A DNA stretch of 64,000 bases from Terrimonas ferruginea DSM 30193 (GTDB lineage: Bacteria; Bacteroidota; Bacteroidia; Chitinophagales; Chitinophagaceae), in contig NZ_AUDS01000015.1 in assembly GCF_000425585.1 (NCBI RefSeq), positions 1-64,000 of the forward strand, in the 5' to 3' direction. The notes beneath the pieces are model-generated. The model worked only from the letters and a program-made list of their open reading frames with translations. It was not told the DNA's origin and made no database searches. The first letter of the stretch is position 1. The number at the start of each line of letters is the position of its first letter. Positions 50,730-60,413 of the stretch are shown here, piece by piece. Made by a program: the position numbers and the translations under genes.

Positions 50730-51659
50730 ATGCCTGTACGTTTTTCTTCTTCCATTACCTGCGCGTATCTCTATCCGATCACGCGTTACGGCTATCCTCC
50801 CGATGTAAGCAAAACCAATGCACATCTGGAAGAAATGGCCGGCATGGGTTTCAACTCCCTGGAGTTGGAAGGCATCGGTGGTGACAATATCCTTTATCAG
50901 CACAAACACCGCAAACAACTTGCTGATAAGGTAAAAGAACTGGGGTGTACCATTCCCGTTTATTGCGTGGTGTTACCTGCGCTGGCTTCTGCCGATCCTG
51001 AAAGACAAAAAGAGGCCTTGGCTTTTTTTGAGATGGGATGCGAAACCGCCAGGTCATTGGGCGCTACCGCCGTACTGGATAACGGCCCGTTGCTGCCGCT
51101 GGAGTTTCCGGCCGAAGCGCCGGTTAAAAGACATTACGACGATAAATACCTTGCGTCACTCGGCCTGCCAGCCGGTTTTTCCTGGGATGAGTACGAACTG
51201 CGTTTGACCCGCACGTATCAACAGGCCTGCTCTATTGCAGAACATTACGGACTCGATTATCACCTGCATCCCTGTGAAGGAAGCATGATTACCAATACAG
51301 ATTCTTTCCTGCATTTCGCCGACAAGGTAAACGCAGACAACCTGCTTTTCAACCTCGATACCGCCAACCAGTTTTTCTTTCGCGATAACCTCGTCATCAG
51401 TCTGCTGCGTTTGCGCAACCGCATCGGTTATGTGCATCTATCGGACAATCGCGGCACGCGCGTTGAACACCTCGTGCCGGGCGAAGGATCGATTCATTGG
51501 GATAGTTTTTTCTCTACCCTGAAAGCGATCGGTTTTAATGGACACTATGGAATTGATGTTGGCGGTGCCGAAACACCGATTACAGATATTAAAGCGGCTT
51601 ACCTCCGTTCAGCACAGTGGCTGGAGGAACAACTGACCGCGTATTCTTTAATGAATTAA
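50730..51659 (+). CDS. Sugar phosphate isomerase/epimerase (TIM barrel)
   Basis: About 309 residues of the AP-endonuclease-2-like family. EMAGMGFNSLELEGIGG, DYHLHPCEGSMITNTDSFLH, LLFNLDTANQFFF and GYVHLSDNRGTRVEHLVPGE hold the Glu, His and Asp metal ligands. There is no signal peptide, so it is cytoplasmic. It probably isomerises or epimerises a product of the adjacent hydrolases; the sugar is unknown. I start at 50730, because the longer frame contains the operator. GH28 follows after 10 bases. Confidence 0.85.
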   Translation: MPVRFSSSITCAYLYPITRYGYPPDVSKTNAHLEEMAGMGFNSLELEGIGGDNILYQHKHRKQLADKVKELGCTIPVYCVVLPALASADPERQKEALAFFEMGCETARSLGATAVLDNGPLLPLEFPAEAPVKRHYDDKYLASLGLPAGFSWDEYELRLTRTYQQACSIAEHYGLDYHLHPCEGSMITNTDSFLHFADKVNADNLLFNLDTANQFFFRDNLVISLLRLRNRIGYVHLSDNRGTRVEHLVPGEGSIHWDSFFSTLKAIGFNGHYGIDVGGAETPITDIKAAYLRSAQWLEEQLTAYSLMN

Positions 51660-51669
51660 TCAACCAGTC

Positions 51670-53229
51670 ATGCGATTGAATTGCCTGTCTTTGTTACGAC
51701 GAACTTTTTTTGTACTAGGTTTCTTTGTGCCTTATTTGCTGAATGCGCAACCGCTTTACGATGTCACGCGTTTCGGTGCCGTCGGTGACGGTACAACCGA
51801 TAACACCGCCGCTATTCAGCGTGCGATCGACAGCAGCGCTAAAACCGGCGGTAAAGTTTTTTTTCCGACCGGCACCTTTCTGAGCGCAACACTTTATCTC
51901 AAAAGCAACGCAACCTTGCATTTGTCTGCTGGAGCCGTTTTGCTGGGCCAGGCTGATGCATCAAAATATCCTTACCAGGATCCGGGTATTCCCTTTTACG
52001 GCGACCAATGGGCAAAGCAGGCGCTGATCTTTTGTAAAGGACAGGAAAATGTTACCATCGAAGGAAAAGGTACGATAGACGGACAAGGCGCCCGCTTTGT
52101 TGTTAACACCATTAAAAAACCGGATCGTTATAAAAACCGTCCATATCTCTTATGGTTCGCCGGTAGTAAAAACATCACCGTAAGAGATGTGAGCCTGCGC
52201 AATTCTGCCTTCTGGATGCAGCATTATCTCGGTTGCGAATTTGTATTGATCGACGGTATTCATATCTGGAATCATTCCAATAAGAACAATGATATGATCG
52301 ATATCGATGGCAGCAGGAATGTAACTATCACCAATGTAACCGGTGATTCAGATGATGACGGCATTACCATAAAAAGTACGTCTCCGCGTATTTCAGAAAA
52401 TATTACCATTACCAATTGCATCGTCAGCAGCCATTGCAACGGTATTAAGTTTGGTACGGAATCTACGGGCGGTTTCCGCAATGTAACCGTCAGCAATTGC
52501 GTGATCCGTCCTTCGGCACAACGCCAGACCATCTACGGTAAACCGGATGGTATAAGCGGACTTGCACTGGAAGTAGTGGATGGCGGCATCATGGAAAATA
52601 TCACCATCAGCAACCTCATCATCGAAGGACCGCAGGTGCCGATCTTTATCCGCCTCGGAAACCGCGCACGTAAGTTCAGCGATACGGCTGCTGCTCCGTC
52701 AATCGGCCGCATCCGTCATATCCGTATTTCAGATATCATCGCCCGGGGTGCCGACACGATCGGGTGTTCGATCTCCGGATTGGAGAAAGTGCCTGTAGAA
52801 GATATCACCCTGAGCAATATCACCATCGAAACTTCCGGCAGCGATATCGCCGCTAAACCATTCTCTGCCGTTGTACCCGAACGTGAAGAAGATTATCCGG
52901 AAGCGACCATTTTCGGTAAATTACCTTCGTATGGCCTGTATGTCCGTTATGCAAAAGATATACAATTACACAACATCGTTTTGCGTCACAAAGGAACAGA
53001 ACAACGCCCCGGCATCATGCTCGATCGCGTGCAGCGTTTTCAATTGACAGGGCTGGACATCCAGAACTCATCCACTGCACCGGCTGCGGTTGCCATTGCC
53101 AGATCTGCGGAAGGAACCATCACGAACGCAGGCAGGATTGAAGGGTTGACCAACCGGCTGCGTGCCGTACGTTTTGTCGTGCGTGACAACAATACCACCA
53201 ACGTAATGGTCGATAATAAACGTCTCTGA
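51670..53229 (+). CDS. GH28 polygalacturonase-like hydrolase
   Basis: A 519-residue secreted protein. LPYLLNAQ-like signal peptide, then YDVTRFGAVGDGTTDNTAAI starts the right-handed beta-helix. The catalytic Asp cluster is at D208 (NNDMIDID) and D228-D230 (SDDDGITIKS), with H255 in SSHCNGIKFGTES where GH28 usually has GHG. It cleaves galacturonic acid linkages in pectin or rhamnogalacturonan, probably as an exo-enzyme. GH105 follows after 11 bases. Confidence 0.93.
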   Translation: MRLNCLSLLRRTFFVLGFFVPYLLNAQPLYDVTRFGAVGDGTTDNTAAIQRAIDSSAKTGGKVFFPTGTFLSATLYLKSNATLHLSAGAVLLGQADASKYPYQDPGIPFYGDQWAKQALIFCKGQENVTIEGKGTIDGQGARFVVNTIKKPDRYKNRPYLLWFAGSKNITVRDVSLRNSAFWMQHYLGCEFVLIDGIHIWNHSNKNNDMIDIDGSRNVTITNVTGDSDDDGITIKSTSPRISENITITNCIVSSHCNGIKFGTESTGGFRNVTVSNCVIRPSAQRQTIYGKPDGISGLALEVVDGGIMENITISNLIIEGPQVPIFIRLGNRARKFSDTAAAPSIGRIRHIRISDIIARGADTIGCSISGLEKVPVEDITLSNITIETSGSDIAAKPFSAVVPEREEDYPEATIFGKLPSYGLYVRYAKDIQLHNIVLRHKGTEQRPGIMLDRVQRFQLTGLDIQNSSTAPAAVAIARSAEGTITNAGRIEGLTNRLRAVRFVVRDNNTTNVMVDNKRL

Positions 53230-53240
53230 AAATAAGCCGT

Positions 53241-54899
53241 ATGAAACTTAACAGGTATATCGCTTGCATGATACTGCTGTTGTGCGGCACTTATGCCGGT
53301 GCGCAGTCTGCCCTTCAAGTGGTGCAGCGCGTGGCTGACAAAGTGATCCGTGACACGCGGTTCAGTTTTAGCCGCGTGCCCCGTCCCGACGTACTCGGTA
53401 TGCAGGTTGTTGATTTCAGGTCACTGGCATTGACACCGGGACAGCAGGCGGTGGCGGAAACTGTATTCATTACTGATAAAGATGGAAGTTTCATGCTGGG
53501 CATCAGCAGCGGCATGCCGTTTAGCCTTTACCATGATGGGGCATTGGTTTATGAACAAAGTGACGGTATTGCCTTCAAACCTTATGAATATGCCTACAAC
53601 CGGTTTCAATTCGATACGGTTATTCATGTGCGGTTGAAAGCCGGTAGCAATAAGTTTAGTTTGAATGCAAAAAGAACGGGTGTTGCACCGGTCCTGTTTT
53701 TCCGTTGGATTACGGAGGCAGGTGATATTGATAATAATGTTCGTGCAACAACGCAACCCGCCGGTTGGTTGATGGCCGGGCCTGTTGATAATCTGGTAGC
53801 GTACCCGCCCTCTGGCAAAAATGCCTGGCAACTCGCACCGCAGTTTTACCTTGCCGGGCTGGATACCGACAGCAACGCGGCGTATCGCCGCGATCCGTAT
53901 TCCGACTGGCATTATTCACACGGCGCATTGGTGTGGAGTATTCAGCGCCTGGGAGAATTTTTGAAAGACAGCAGTTACACCGGATACGGAAACCGGTACA
54001 CCGATAATGTGCTGAACAACCTCGATTATTTCCGCTGGCAATATGATTCATTATTTGCCTACCGTGGTAGCTATCATCGCATCTTCCGCAGTTCCATGCT
54101 CGACGACGCAGGCGCACCGGCTTTACCTCTTTTTGCAAACGGCGCGGATCAGCGGAATCGCGCCTTACTCGATAAGCTGAATGCTTTTATCATGAACCGG
54201 CAACCGCGTTTGGCCGATGGTATATTCTGCCGTCCCGAACCGGTTGCGTACACGGTGTGGGCGGATGATCTGTTTATGAGCGTGCCGTTCCTGCTGGGCA
54301 TGCAAAAGCTCACCAATGACGATACCTATCGCAATGAAGCCATCCGGCAAGTCCTGGGCTTTGCGCGTTACATCAGGGATCCGCAAACCGGCTTGTATTA
54401 CCATGGATGGTTTCAGGCCACCGGTAAACCTTCAGGCGTCTTCTGGGGCAGGGCCAACGGCTGGGTGGCCTGGGCAATGGCGGAACTGCTCGATAACCTG
54501 TCGCCCAAACACCCGCAATACAAGGCGGTACTCAAACTTTATACAGCACACATGCAATCGCTGCTCCGCTACCAGGACACAGACGGGAGTTGGCATCAGG
54601 TACTCAACAAAAAAGAATCTTATAAAGAAACATCCTGCACGGCATTGTTTGCCCTTGCCATGGCGAGAGGCGTGCGGAAAGGATGGTTACCTGCCTCTTT
54701 TGCCGTACCCGCAAAAAAAGCATGGAGTTATGTTGCTTCGCAAATAAATGAACAAGGGGTGGTTAAAGGTATTTGCCAGGGGACGGAGATTGGTGAAGAT
54801 GTTTCCTTTTATGAAAAAAGAAAAACGATCGATAACGATCCGCGCGGTCTGGGCGCGGTGATCACCGCCGGACTGGAGATAGCAAGATTGGAAAAATGA
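53241..54899 (+). CDS. GH105/GH88-type unsaturated uronyl hydrolase with an N-terminal beta domain
   Basis: A 552-residue secreted protein (signal MKLNRYIACMILLLCGTYAG). The first 190 residues form a beta-rich extra domain. The catalytic (alpha/alpha)6 toroid follows: DDLFMSVPFLLGMQKLTND, GVFWGRANGWVAWAMAELLD and HQVLNKKESYKETSCTALFA are diagnostic of GH105. The Asp pair in WADDLFM corresponds to the catalytic region. It removes unsaturated uronic acid ends left by a polysaccharide lyase; no known lyase family is obvious in the window. The stop overlaps the next start (ATGA). Confidence 0.9.
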   Translation: MKLNRYIACMILLLCGTYAGAQSALQVVQRVADKVIRDTRFSFSRVPRPDVLGMQVVDFRSLALTPGQQAVAETVFITDKDGSFMLGISSGMPFSLYHDGALVYEQSDGIAFKPYEYAYNRFQFDTVIHVRLKAGSNKFSLNAKRTGVAPVLFFRWITEAGDIDNNVRATTQPAGWLMAGPVDNLVAYPPSGKNAWQLAPQFYLAGLDTDSNAAYRRDPYSDWHYSHGALVWSIQRLGEFLKDSSYTGYGNRYTDNVLNNLDYFRWQYDSLFAYRGSYHRIFRSSMLDDAGAPALPLFANGADQRNRALLDKLNAFIMNRQPRLADGIFCRPEPVAYTVWADDLFMSVPFLLGMQKLTNDDTYRNEAIRQVLGFARYIRDPQTGLYYHGWFQATGKPSGVFWGRANGWVAWAMAELLDNLSPKHPQYKAVLKLYTAHMQSLLRYQDTDGSWHQVLNKKESYKETSCTALFALAMARGVRKGWLPASFAVPAKKAWSYVASQINEQGVVKGICQGTEIGEDVSFYEKRKTIDNDPRGLGAVITAGLEIARLEK

Positions 54900-57706
54900 A
54901 AGGACTTATCATCATATTAAACGTAATGCTGCTGAGTTGCATCTCCTGCTCACAGCAAAAGAATAACATCAATTATTCTTTTGACATGGGCGCTCCGGGT
55001 ACGGTACCGGCAGAACGTTACCAGCGTGTCGATCCTTCGCAACAATATACGGCAGCGCGTGGCTGGGGATGGTTGACGGCAACCGCCGGTTATTCCGACA
55101 GCACCAATAAAAAATTATCCTCGCCTCTTTACAGCAACGGCGTTTACGGCGCCGACAGCCTGGTCTTTCGTGCAGATGTAACCAACGGTGATTACTGGTT
55201 AACCGTGATCGCAGGTTCCGGCCGGCTTATCGATACCTCAACGATGACGATAGCCGTAAATGAAGAAAGATGGCCGGATACGATACAGTTGCCCTGGGAG
55301 CGCCTGGCCTTCAGAACAGTTGCTCATAAAGTAAAGGTGCGCGATGGAAAAGTAATTGTAGCAGTAAATGGCAAACGGGCGTCTGTCTGCGCGATCGAAT
55401 TGAAACCCGTTATGCGCTGGCCTGCCATGAAATTTACCACGCCACTCGAAACGGATACGCTCGATGTGCAGCAACAGGTCGCCAACTGGGAAAAGGCCGG
55501 GGACACCACTTCTACAGTTCAATATAACCTGTTGCAGGATTGCCGCCGTTATCTGCTTGCCTGTAGCTATGTGAGTGGCGGTGGTTGGTCGTGGGCATCG
55601 AAGAAAACCGGCATGAGTGCCATACACCGTTGTTTCGCCGCAGCCGATCTGTTGGCTGCGATCACGGCAGATGAGAACCATCCCTTACATGACCGTGCAA
55701 CTTACCTGCTCGCGCGTGTGTATTACTGGCTCGATCTCGAATCGGGTTACGATGATCTGGAGAAGCTTGCGAAAAAATATTTCAATGAACTCCAGGAAAA
55801 ATATCCGGATCACACAGTGCTGAAAATGTACCGTGGTGAAAAGATCGCCAACAGCAATGTGGCTTTGGACAAAAGCGATGCCCCCTCATGGGCGGTAGCG
55901 CAACGCGAAGCCATGACCCGTATGCTGAAATTGATCGAATGGTGGGTAACACAAAGGCAGACGCCTAATGGTGAACTCGGTGGAAAGTATGGGGATGATG
56001 TGGAGATACTGCGCTGGTGGTTACCAGCCGTACTCGGAGCCGACGACAGCCTCGCACGACTGGGCTATACGCGGTTGGCCGATGGTGTCTGGAACAGCGA
56101 TGCCATGGATCGCGGCTTTGCACGGCGTATCGATGATGTGGAACATGCGGCAGAACTTTTTCGCGATACACATCCCGGTATGTTTATGGTGCAGTACGGC
56201 GATCCCGAATATGTGGAACGTTGTCTGATCAGTATGCAGCATTTCCAGAATGTATGGACATCCGTTAATGAAACAGGGCACCGTCATTTCAAATCGTATT
56301 ATTTATCTGCCAGCAAAGTATTGGACAGCCTTCCTTTCGATGTGGATGTGGCGCTGAATGCCAGAGCCGTACTTCCGGGTCTCTGGGCAACCTGGTATAG
56401 CCAGCATCCGAGGATGCTGCAATTATTTGGAGAATGGTGCAAGGCATGGATCGAAGATGCTGCCCGGGCGGGTAATGGAAAACCAGCAGGAGTACTGCCT
56501 TCTGCCATCCGTTATCGTGATGACCGCATCGGCGGCTACAGCGATAAATGGTATGAGCCGGGGCTTAGCTATGATTACTATCAATGGGACCACCTTTCGC
56601 ACGTCAACGAACTGTTGTATCATATGCTGGGTATGTATTCATTGACGGGCGATAAACAATACCTGCAACCAACGGCCTTACTAGCCAAGTGGATGAATGA
56701 GCCGGTGCCTGCCACAGCCGGTGAGCCAGGCTCCGAACAATGGGTACGTTACCAGTTGAACAGGGGAGGGCATGAGGATAATCCCGTATTGCACCCGATG
56801 TCGAAATTATTTTCGATGGCTTTGCAATTGACGGGCGATACGCTTTACACCAAACTTGTTAACCGGTATGGTCAGGCGTTCAATAAATATACAACCGATG
56901 GTGATGTGACCTGGTTGGAAAAAGGACTGAACGATGTACTGGAATCACTGCGCTATAATTTCCCTTTGCAAACAAGCGAAGCCTTGTTTACGGATCGTAT
57001 TTACGTGAAAGGCAGTAATGTACTGATGGGGATGTATACAGGCCACTTCGGTGCGGGATATGAATTTCCCGGCATGGCGGTGAGCTGGAAGAATACGGGA
57101 ACGAATGTGTCTGTATTTGTGCGGGATGCAACGGATACCAGTTTGCATATCTCCCTGTACAACTTCGATGCGGCCAAAGACGTGGTAATGCAAACCTGGC
57201 GGCTGAAACCCGGGCGGTATACCGTAAGCATAAGCACAGAAGATAAAACAGGTAACATCTCAGATACGAAAGAACAGGAACTGATCGTTAATGAGCAAAT
57301 GGAAGCGACACGTCTTTCGTTGCAGGCCCGGCGCGGTTATCGCGTTACGGTTAAGCCGGTTGAATTTTTCAATAGCCATGTTTCCAGAAATCTTGCCGAT
57401 ATAGCCATTGCGCCGCGTGATGTGAGCTTTACAGATAAGGCGGTATATTATCGTATACATAATATCGGCAGTAAAGAAGCGCGTAATGTAAAGGTGATCC
57501 TGCTTGCCGATGGGAAAGAAATCGGGCAGCAACAAATAGCCGTACTGGCTGCACCTTTGGACCTGGTGCCACGTATTCATGAAGGGAATTTTCCGTTTGA
57601 ACTGATCCGCGGCCACCACAGGCTGACCATAAAAATTGAGACGACGGATAACGAAATTACGAAGTTGAATAACGAGACATCCGTGATGGTAAATGTGCTG
57701 CTTTGA
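54896..57706 (+). CDS. 936-residue lipoprotein, malectin/esterase-type N-domain plus helical catalytic-like domain
   Basis: A lipoprotein signal (LNVMLLSCISCSQQ) anchors the protein. Residues about 25-170 form a galactose-binding-like domain (INYSFDMGAPGTVPAERYQR, YGADSLVFRADVTNGDYWLT) resembling the N-domain of rhamnogalacturonan acetylesterases. Residues about 190-650 are helical, with CSYVSGGGWSWASKKTGMSA, GKYGDDVEILRWWLPAVLGA and YEPGLSYDYYQWDHLSHVNE. Three beta domains follow to the C-terminus, ending with a CARDB-like segment. The rest has no family I know. The start overlaps the GH105 stop by 4 bases. It may be a lyase or hydrolase that produces the GH105 substrate; this is inference. 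Confidence 0.8.
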   Translation: MKGLIIILNVMLLSCISCSQQKNNINYSFDMGAPGTVPAERYQRVDPSQQYTAARGWGWLTATAGYSDSTNKKLSSPLYSNGVYGADSLVFRADVTNGDYWLTVIAGSGRLIDTSTMTIAVNEERWPDTIQLPWERLAFRTVAHKVKVRDGKVIVAVNGKRASVCAIELKPVMRWPAMKFTTPLETDTLDVQQQVANWEKAGDTTSTVQYNLLQDCRRYLLACSYVSGGGWSWASKKTGMSAIHRCFAAADLLAAITADENHPLHDRATYLLARVYYWLDLESGYDDLEKLAKKYFNELQEKYPDHTVLKMYRGEKIANSNVALDKSDAPSWAVAQREAMTRMLKLIEWWVTQRQTPNGELGGKYGDDVEILRWWLPAVLGADDSLARLGYTRLADGVWNSDAMDRGFARRIDDVEHAAELFRDTHPGMFMVQYGDPEYVERCLISMQHFQNVWTSVNETGHRHFKSYYLSASKVLDSLPFDVDVALNARAVLPGLWATWYSQHPRMLQLFGEWCKAWIEDAARAGNGKPAGVLPSAIRYRDDRIGGYSDKWYEPGLSYDYYQWDHLSHVNELLYHMLGMYSLTGDKQYLQPTALLAKWMNEPVPATAGEPGSEQWVRYQLNRGGHEDNPVLHPMSKLFSMALQLTGDTLYTKLVNRYGQAFNKYTTDGDVTWLEKGLNDVLESLRYNFPLQTSEALFTDRIYVKGSNVLMGMYTGHFGAGYEFPGMAVSWKNTGTNVSVFVRDATDTSLHISLYNFDAAKDVVMQTWRLKPGRYTVSISTEDKTGNISDTKEQELIVNEQMEATRLSLQARRGYRVTVKPVEFFNSHVSRNLADIAIAPRDVSFTDKAVYYRIHNIGSKEARNVKVILLADGKEIGQQQIAVLAAPLDLVPRIHEGNFPFELIRGHHRLTIKIETTDNEITKLNNETSVMVNVLL
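54993..55012. promoter_or_regulatory. Operator-like site inside the 936-residue gene
   Basis: CTCCGGGTACGGTACCGGCA matches the site at 57743-57762 at 17 of 20 positions. It lies 97 bases after the start codon and encodes APGTVPA, so the match may come from codons alone. Confidence 0.4.
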
Positions 57707-57742
57707 GAGGGAGATTAAGAAAAAATTATATTTTTTTGAAAT

Positions 57743-57762
57743 TTCCGGGTACGTTACCGGAA
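57743..57762. promoter_or_regulatory. LacI operator upstream of the GH20 unit
   Basis: TTCCGGGTACGTTACCGGAA has inverted-repeat arms AATTTCCGG / CCGGAAATT (57740-57765) around a central ACGT, typical of LacI-family sites. It lies about 140 bases upstream of GH20. An identical 20-mer occurs at 59935-59954. Confidence 0.75.
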
Positions 57763-57899
57763 ATTGCTCTATATTAGTGTTACTAACGATTGAAGAGGGT
57801 AAAGAAGCTGCGTTTTGTGAAGGCTTGCCATAACCTTGAAGCGAACTTTCTTTCCGTCCGATATATATTCTCTTGTAGTTAAAAAGGCCTGGACCCCGA

Positions 57900-60413
57900 A
57901 TGATTATTAGCAGAAATAGCTTGCTGTGTATCTTGCTGTTGTTGGCGGCTGTGTGCCATGCGCGCGAGTTGCCGGTACTGCCCAAGCCACAGTATATTCA
58001 GTCCTCACAGGGCAATGCTTTGTTTTCCCCCAACTTCCGTTTCGTTTTTAAAAACGTATCCACCGATACCACTCAATGGTTAAACCGCCATTGGCAAAGT
58101 GGAAAGAAGACGGGTACGCAGGCAGCCTTTACCGTTGGCCTCCTGGGCAAAGACGCCGCCTTCGATGCGCAGGTAACAGCGGTGATCGATTATGCCAGAC
58201 ACCCGCTGGGTGACGAAGGCTATGTGCTGATCAACAAGGACGGCCGGCGTATGCTTGCCGCCTACACCGGCAAAGGATTGTTTTATGGCATTCAATCCCT
58301 GCGACAGCTTACACGTAGTGGCTGGGACAAAGAAATTGTAATAGCCGACTGGCCGGACTTTGCGCATCGCGCAGTTTATGACGATATCAGTCGCGGCCCT
58401 GTCTCTACCGTTGATTATGTAAAAGAACAGATCCGCCGGATGGCAGAACTCAAGATCAACAATCTTTCTTTTTATATAGAACATGTGGTGCAGCCATTGT
58501 CGCACCCCGACTTTGCACCGGCGCAGGGAAAATTCACCATCGCGCAAATAAAAGAACTGTCTGCTTACGCACGTGACTACAATATGCAACTGGTTGGCAG
58601 TTTTCAGTCGTTCGGTCATTTTGAAAAAATACTGGCCCTGCCGCAATACCGTTCGATGGGAGAGACCTCCACACTCATTTCTCCATTGGATCCGCGCGCA
58701 AAACAGTTCCTCGAAAATGTGATAGGCGAATTATGCGACGCATTCAGTTCTCCTTATTTCAATGTTAACTGCGATGAAACATTTGATCTCACAAAAGGCC
58801 GCTCCAAGCCATATATCGATAGTGTGGGTGCTGCGCGTTTCTATGCCGACCACCTGAAATTTCTCTATGATGTGGTTAAGAAAAAAGGCAAGCAACTGAT
58901 GATGTGGGGCGATATAGCGCTCGAGCACGAAGAAGTATTGGATATGTTACCTAAAGACGTGATCTACCTCACGTGGGAATATGGAGAGAAATCTTCTTAT
59001 GCCAATTGGATCGATCCATTTGTACGCCGTGGTTTGCAATATGTGGTGTGCCCCGGTGTATTGAATTCATACCGGATGTTTCCGGACATGGTAATGGCCC
59101 GCGCCAATATCGATGGTTTTGCTTCCGAGGGAAAAGCAAAAGGAGCAATGGGCGTTTTAACAACCGTATGGGACGATGGGGGCACTTATCTTTTCTCCGG
59201 CGATTGGTATGGCATATATGTCGCGGCAGAAAAAAGCTGGAATGCCGCGCCATTGGAAAAATCCACTTTCAACAAACGCTTTGAAGACATCGCTTATGGC
59301 ATGTCGGATGGACGTTATGTAAAGGCTTTATTTCAGTTAATGGAACTGCGTTCGTTGCCGCTGACCTATAATCTCAACGATCAACTGTGGCAGCAAAAAA
59401 TACTTCCACAGCCCGGTAAACAATTAATACTGAACAATGACTCCGCGCCTGAAGCGCTTGCCATTCTCGATTCGGCAAAACATACGCTGAAGGATGCGAA
59501 ACCCCGTTTGAACGAGACTGATATCCGTACCCTACTTTATTCCATCGATCAGTACCGCATCATGATGCAGACACGCCTGGGCATTGCCCGCATCGTGCAA
59601 TCCTACCAGGCCTTACCGGCCAGCGGCGTGCAGCGTGCTGCTGAATTGAAAAAGAGTATCGCCGTCACCAGCGACCTGCTGACGGAGTACCGCCGTTTAC
59701 GGGCCGGCTTCCGGAAAGCCTGGCTGCAGGAAAACCAACCGCATTGGCTGGATACGGCCTGCCTTCCTTACGATCGCAAAATTGCGGCACTGGAAACACT
59801 GCAGCAATCTTTGCAAGCGTTGGTAAAAAACAACAGCAGCGTTTTGCCCACGGCCTCTTCGCTGACATTGGATATCCGTGTTACGAACCAGTTCTTTTTC
59901 AAAAACTGGATGCTGACCGGTTTTTTTGCCGGTGTTCCGGGTACGTTACCGGAATTTTTGTACGCTGAAAACGAGGAATATAATAAGCCTCCGTCTCCGG
60001 GCGATTTCACCACCTTCAAAGGCAAAAATTACCGCTGGCAGAAATATTCTTCCACCGAAGGAGGTATCACCGACCTCGATGCGTGGTTCAATGCTCCCAA
60101 AGGGGCTGCGGTGTATGCTTATTGCTCTATCACGACCACCAATGCGGAAACGGTCAACGCTTATCTTGGAGCGGCACAACCCGCGGAAGTTTTCTGCAAC
60201 GGTGTGAAAATCCTGCGCACGGAAGGCAAAGCGGATGAGCAGATGATTCGTTTGCCCTTAACCGCCGGCGTCAACCACCTGCTGATAAAACTCAACAAAG
60301 CGGAAGATCGTCCGTGGATGTTTACCTTCCGGCTGGATGACCAGATCAAAGTGACGAACCACAAACACAAATATCAACTGAATGCTAAAATCAAAACATA
60401 TGAAGCGGACTAA
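57900..60413 (+). CDS. GH20 beta-N-acetylhexosaminidase
   Basis: An 837-residue secreted protein. The signal peptide runs MIISRNSLLCILLLLAAVCH. The GH20b domain (about 25-140) precedes the catalytic barrel. YFNVNCDETFDLTKGRSK holds the catalytic pair D292/E293. VYDDISRGPVSTVDYVKEQI and LTWEYGEKSSYANWIDPFV are family features. It removes GlcNAc or GalNAc from glycan ends by substrate-assisted catalysis. The C-terminal 200 residues form an extra beta-sandwich, perhaps for binding. An operator-like 20-mer lies inside at 59935. The stop overlaps the next gene by 14 bases. Confidence 0.93.
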   Translation: MIISRNSLLCILLLLAAVCHARELPVLPKPQYIQSSQGNALFSPNFRFVFKNVSTDTTQWLNRHWQSGKKTGTQAAFTVGLLGKDAAFDAQVTAVIDYARHPLGDEGYVLINKDGRRMLAAYTGKGLFYGIQSLRQLTRSGWDKEIVIADWPDFAHRAVYDDISRGPVSTVDYVKEQIRRMAELKINNLSFYIEHVVQPLSHPDFAPAQGKFTIAQIKELSAYARDYNMQLVGSFQSFGHFEKILALPQYRSMGETSTLISPLDPRAKQFLENVIGELCDAFSSPYFNVNCDETFDLTKGRSKPYIDSVGAARFYADHLKFLYDVVKKKGKQLMMWGDIALEHEEVLDMLPKDVIYLTWEYGEKSSYANWIDPFVRRGLQYVVCPGVLNSYRMFPDMVMARANIDGFASEGKAKGAMGVLTTVWDDGGTYLFSGDWYGIYVAAEKSWNAAPLEKSTFNKRFEDIAYGMSDGRYVKALFQLMELRSLPLTYNLNDQLWQQKILPQPGKQLILNNDSAPEALAILDSAKHTLKDAKPRLNETDIRTLLYSIDQYRIMMQTRLGIARIVQSYQALPASGVQRAAELKKSIAVTSDLLTEYRRLRAGFRKAWLQENQPHWLDTACLPYDRKIAALETLQQSLQALVKNNSSVLPTASSLTLDIRVTNQFFFKNWMLTGFFAGVPGTLPEFLYAENEEYNKPPSPGDFTTFKGKNYRWQKYSSTEGGITDLDAWFNAPKGAAVYAYCSITTTNAETVNAYLGAAQPAEVFCNGVKILRTEGKADEQMIRLPLTAGVNHLLIKLNKAEDRPWMFTFRLDDQIKVTNHKHKYQLNAKIKTYEAD
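59935..59954. promoter_or_regulatory. Internal operator-like 20-mer inside GH20
   Basis: TTCCGGGTACGTTACCGGAA, identical over 20 bases to 57743-57762, is 2192 bp downstream of it, within codons for VPGTLPE. A protein-coding coincidence is possible but unlikely for 20 exact bases. Confidence 0.6.
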
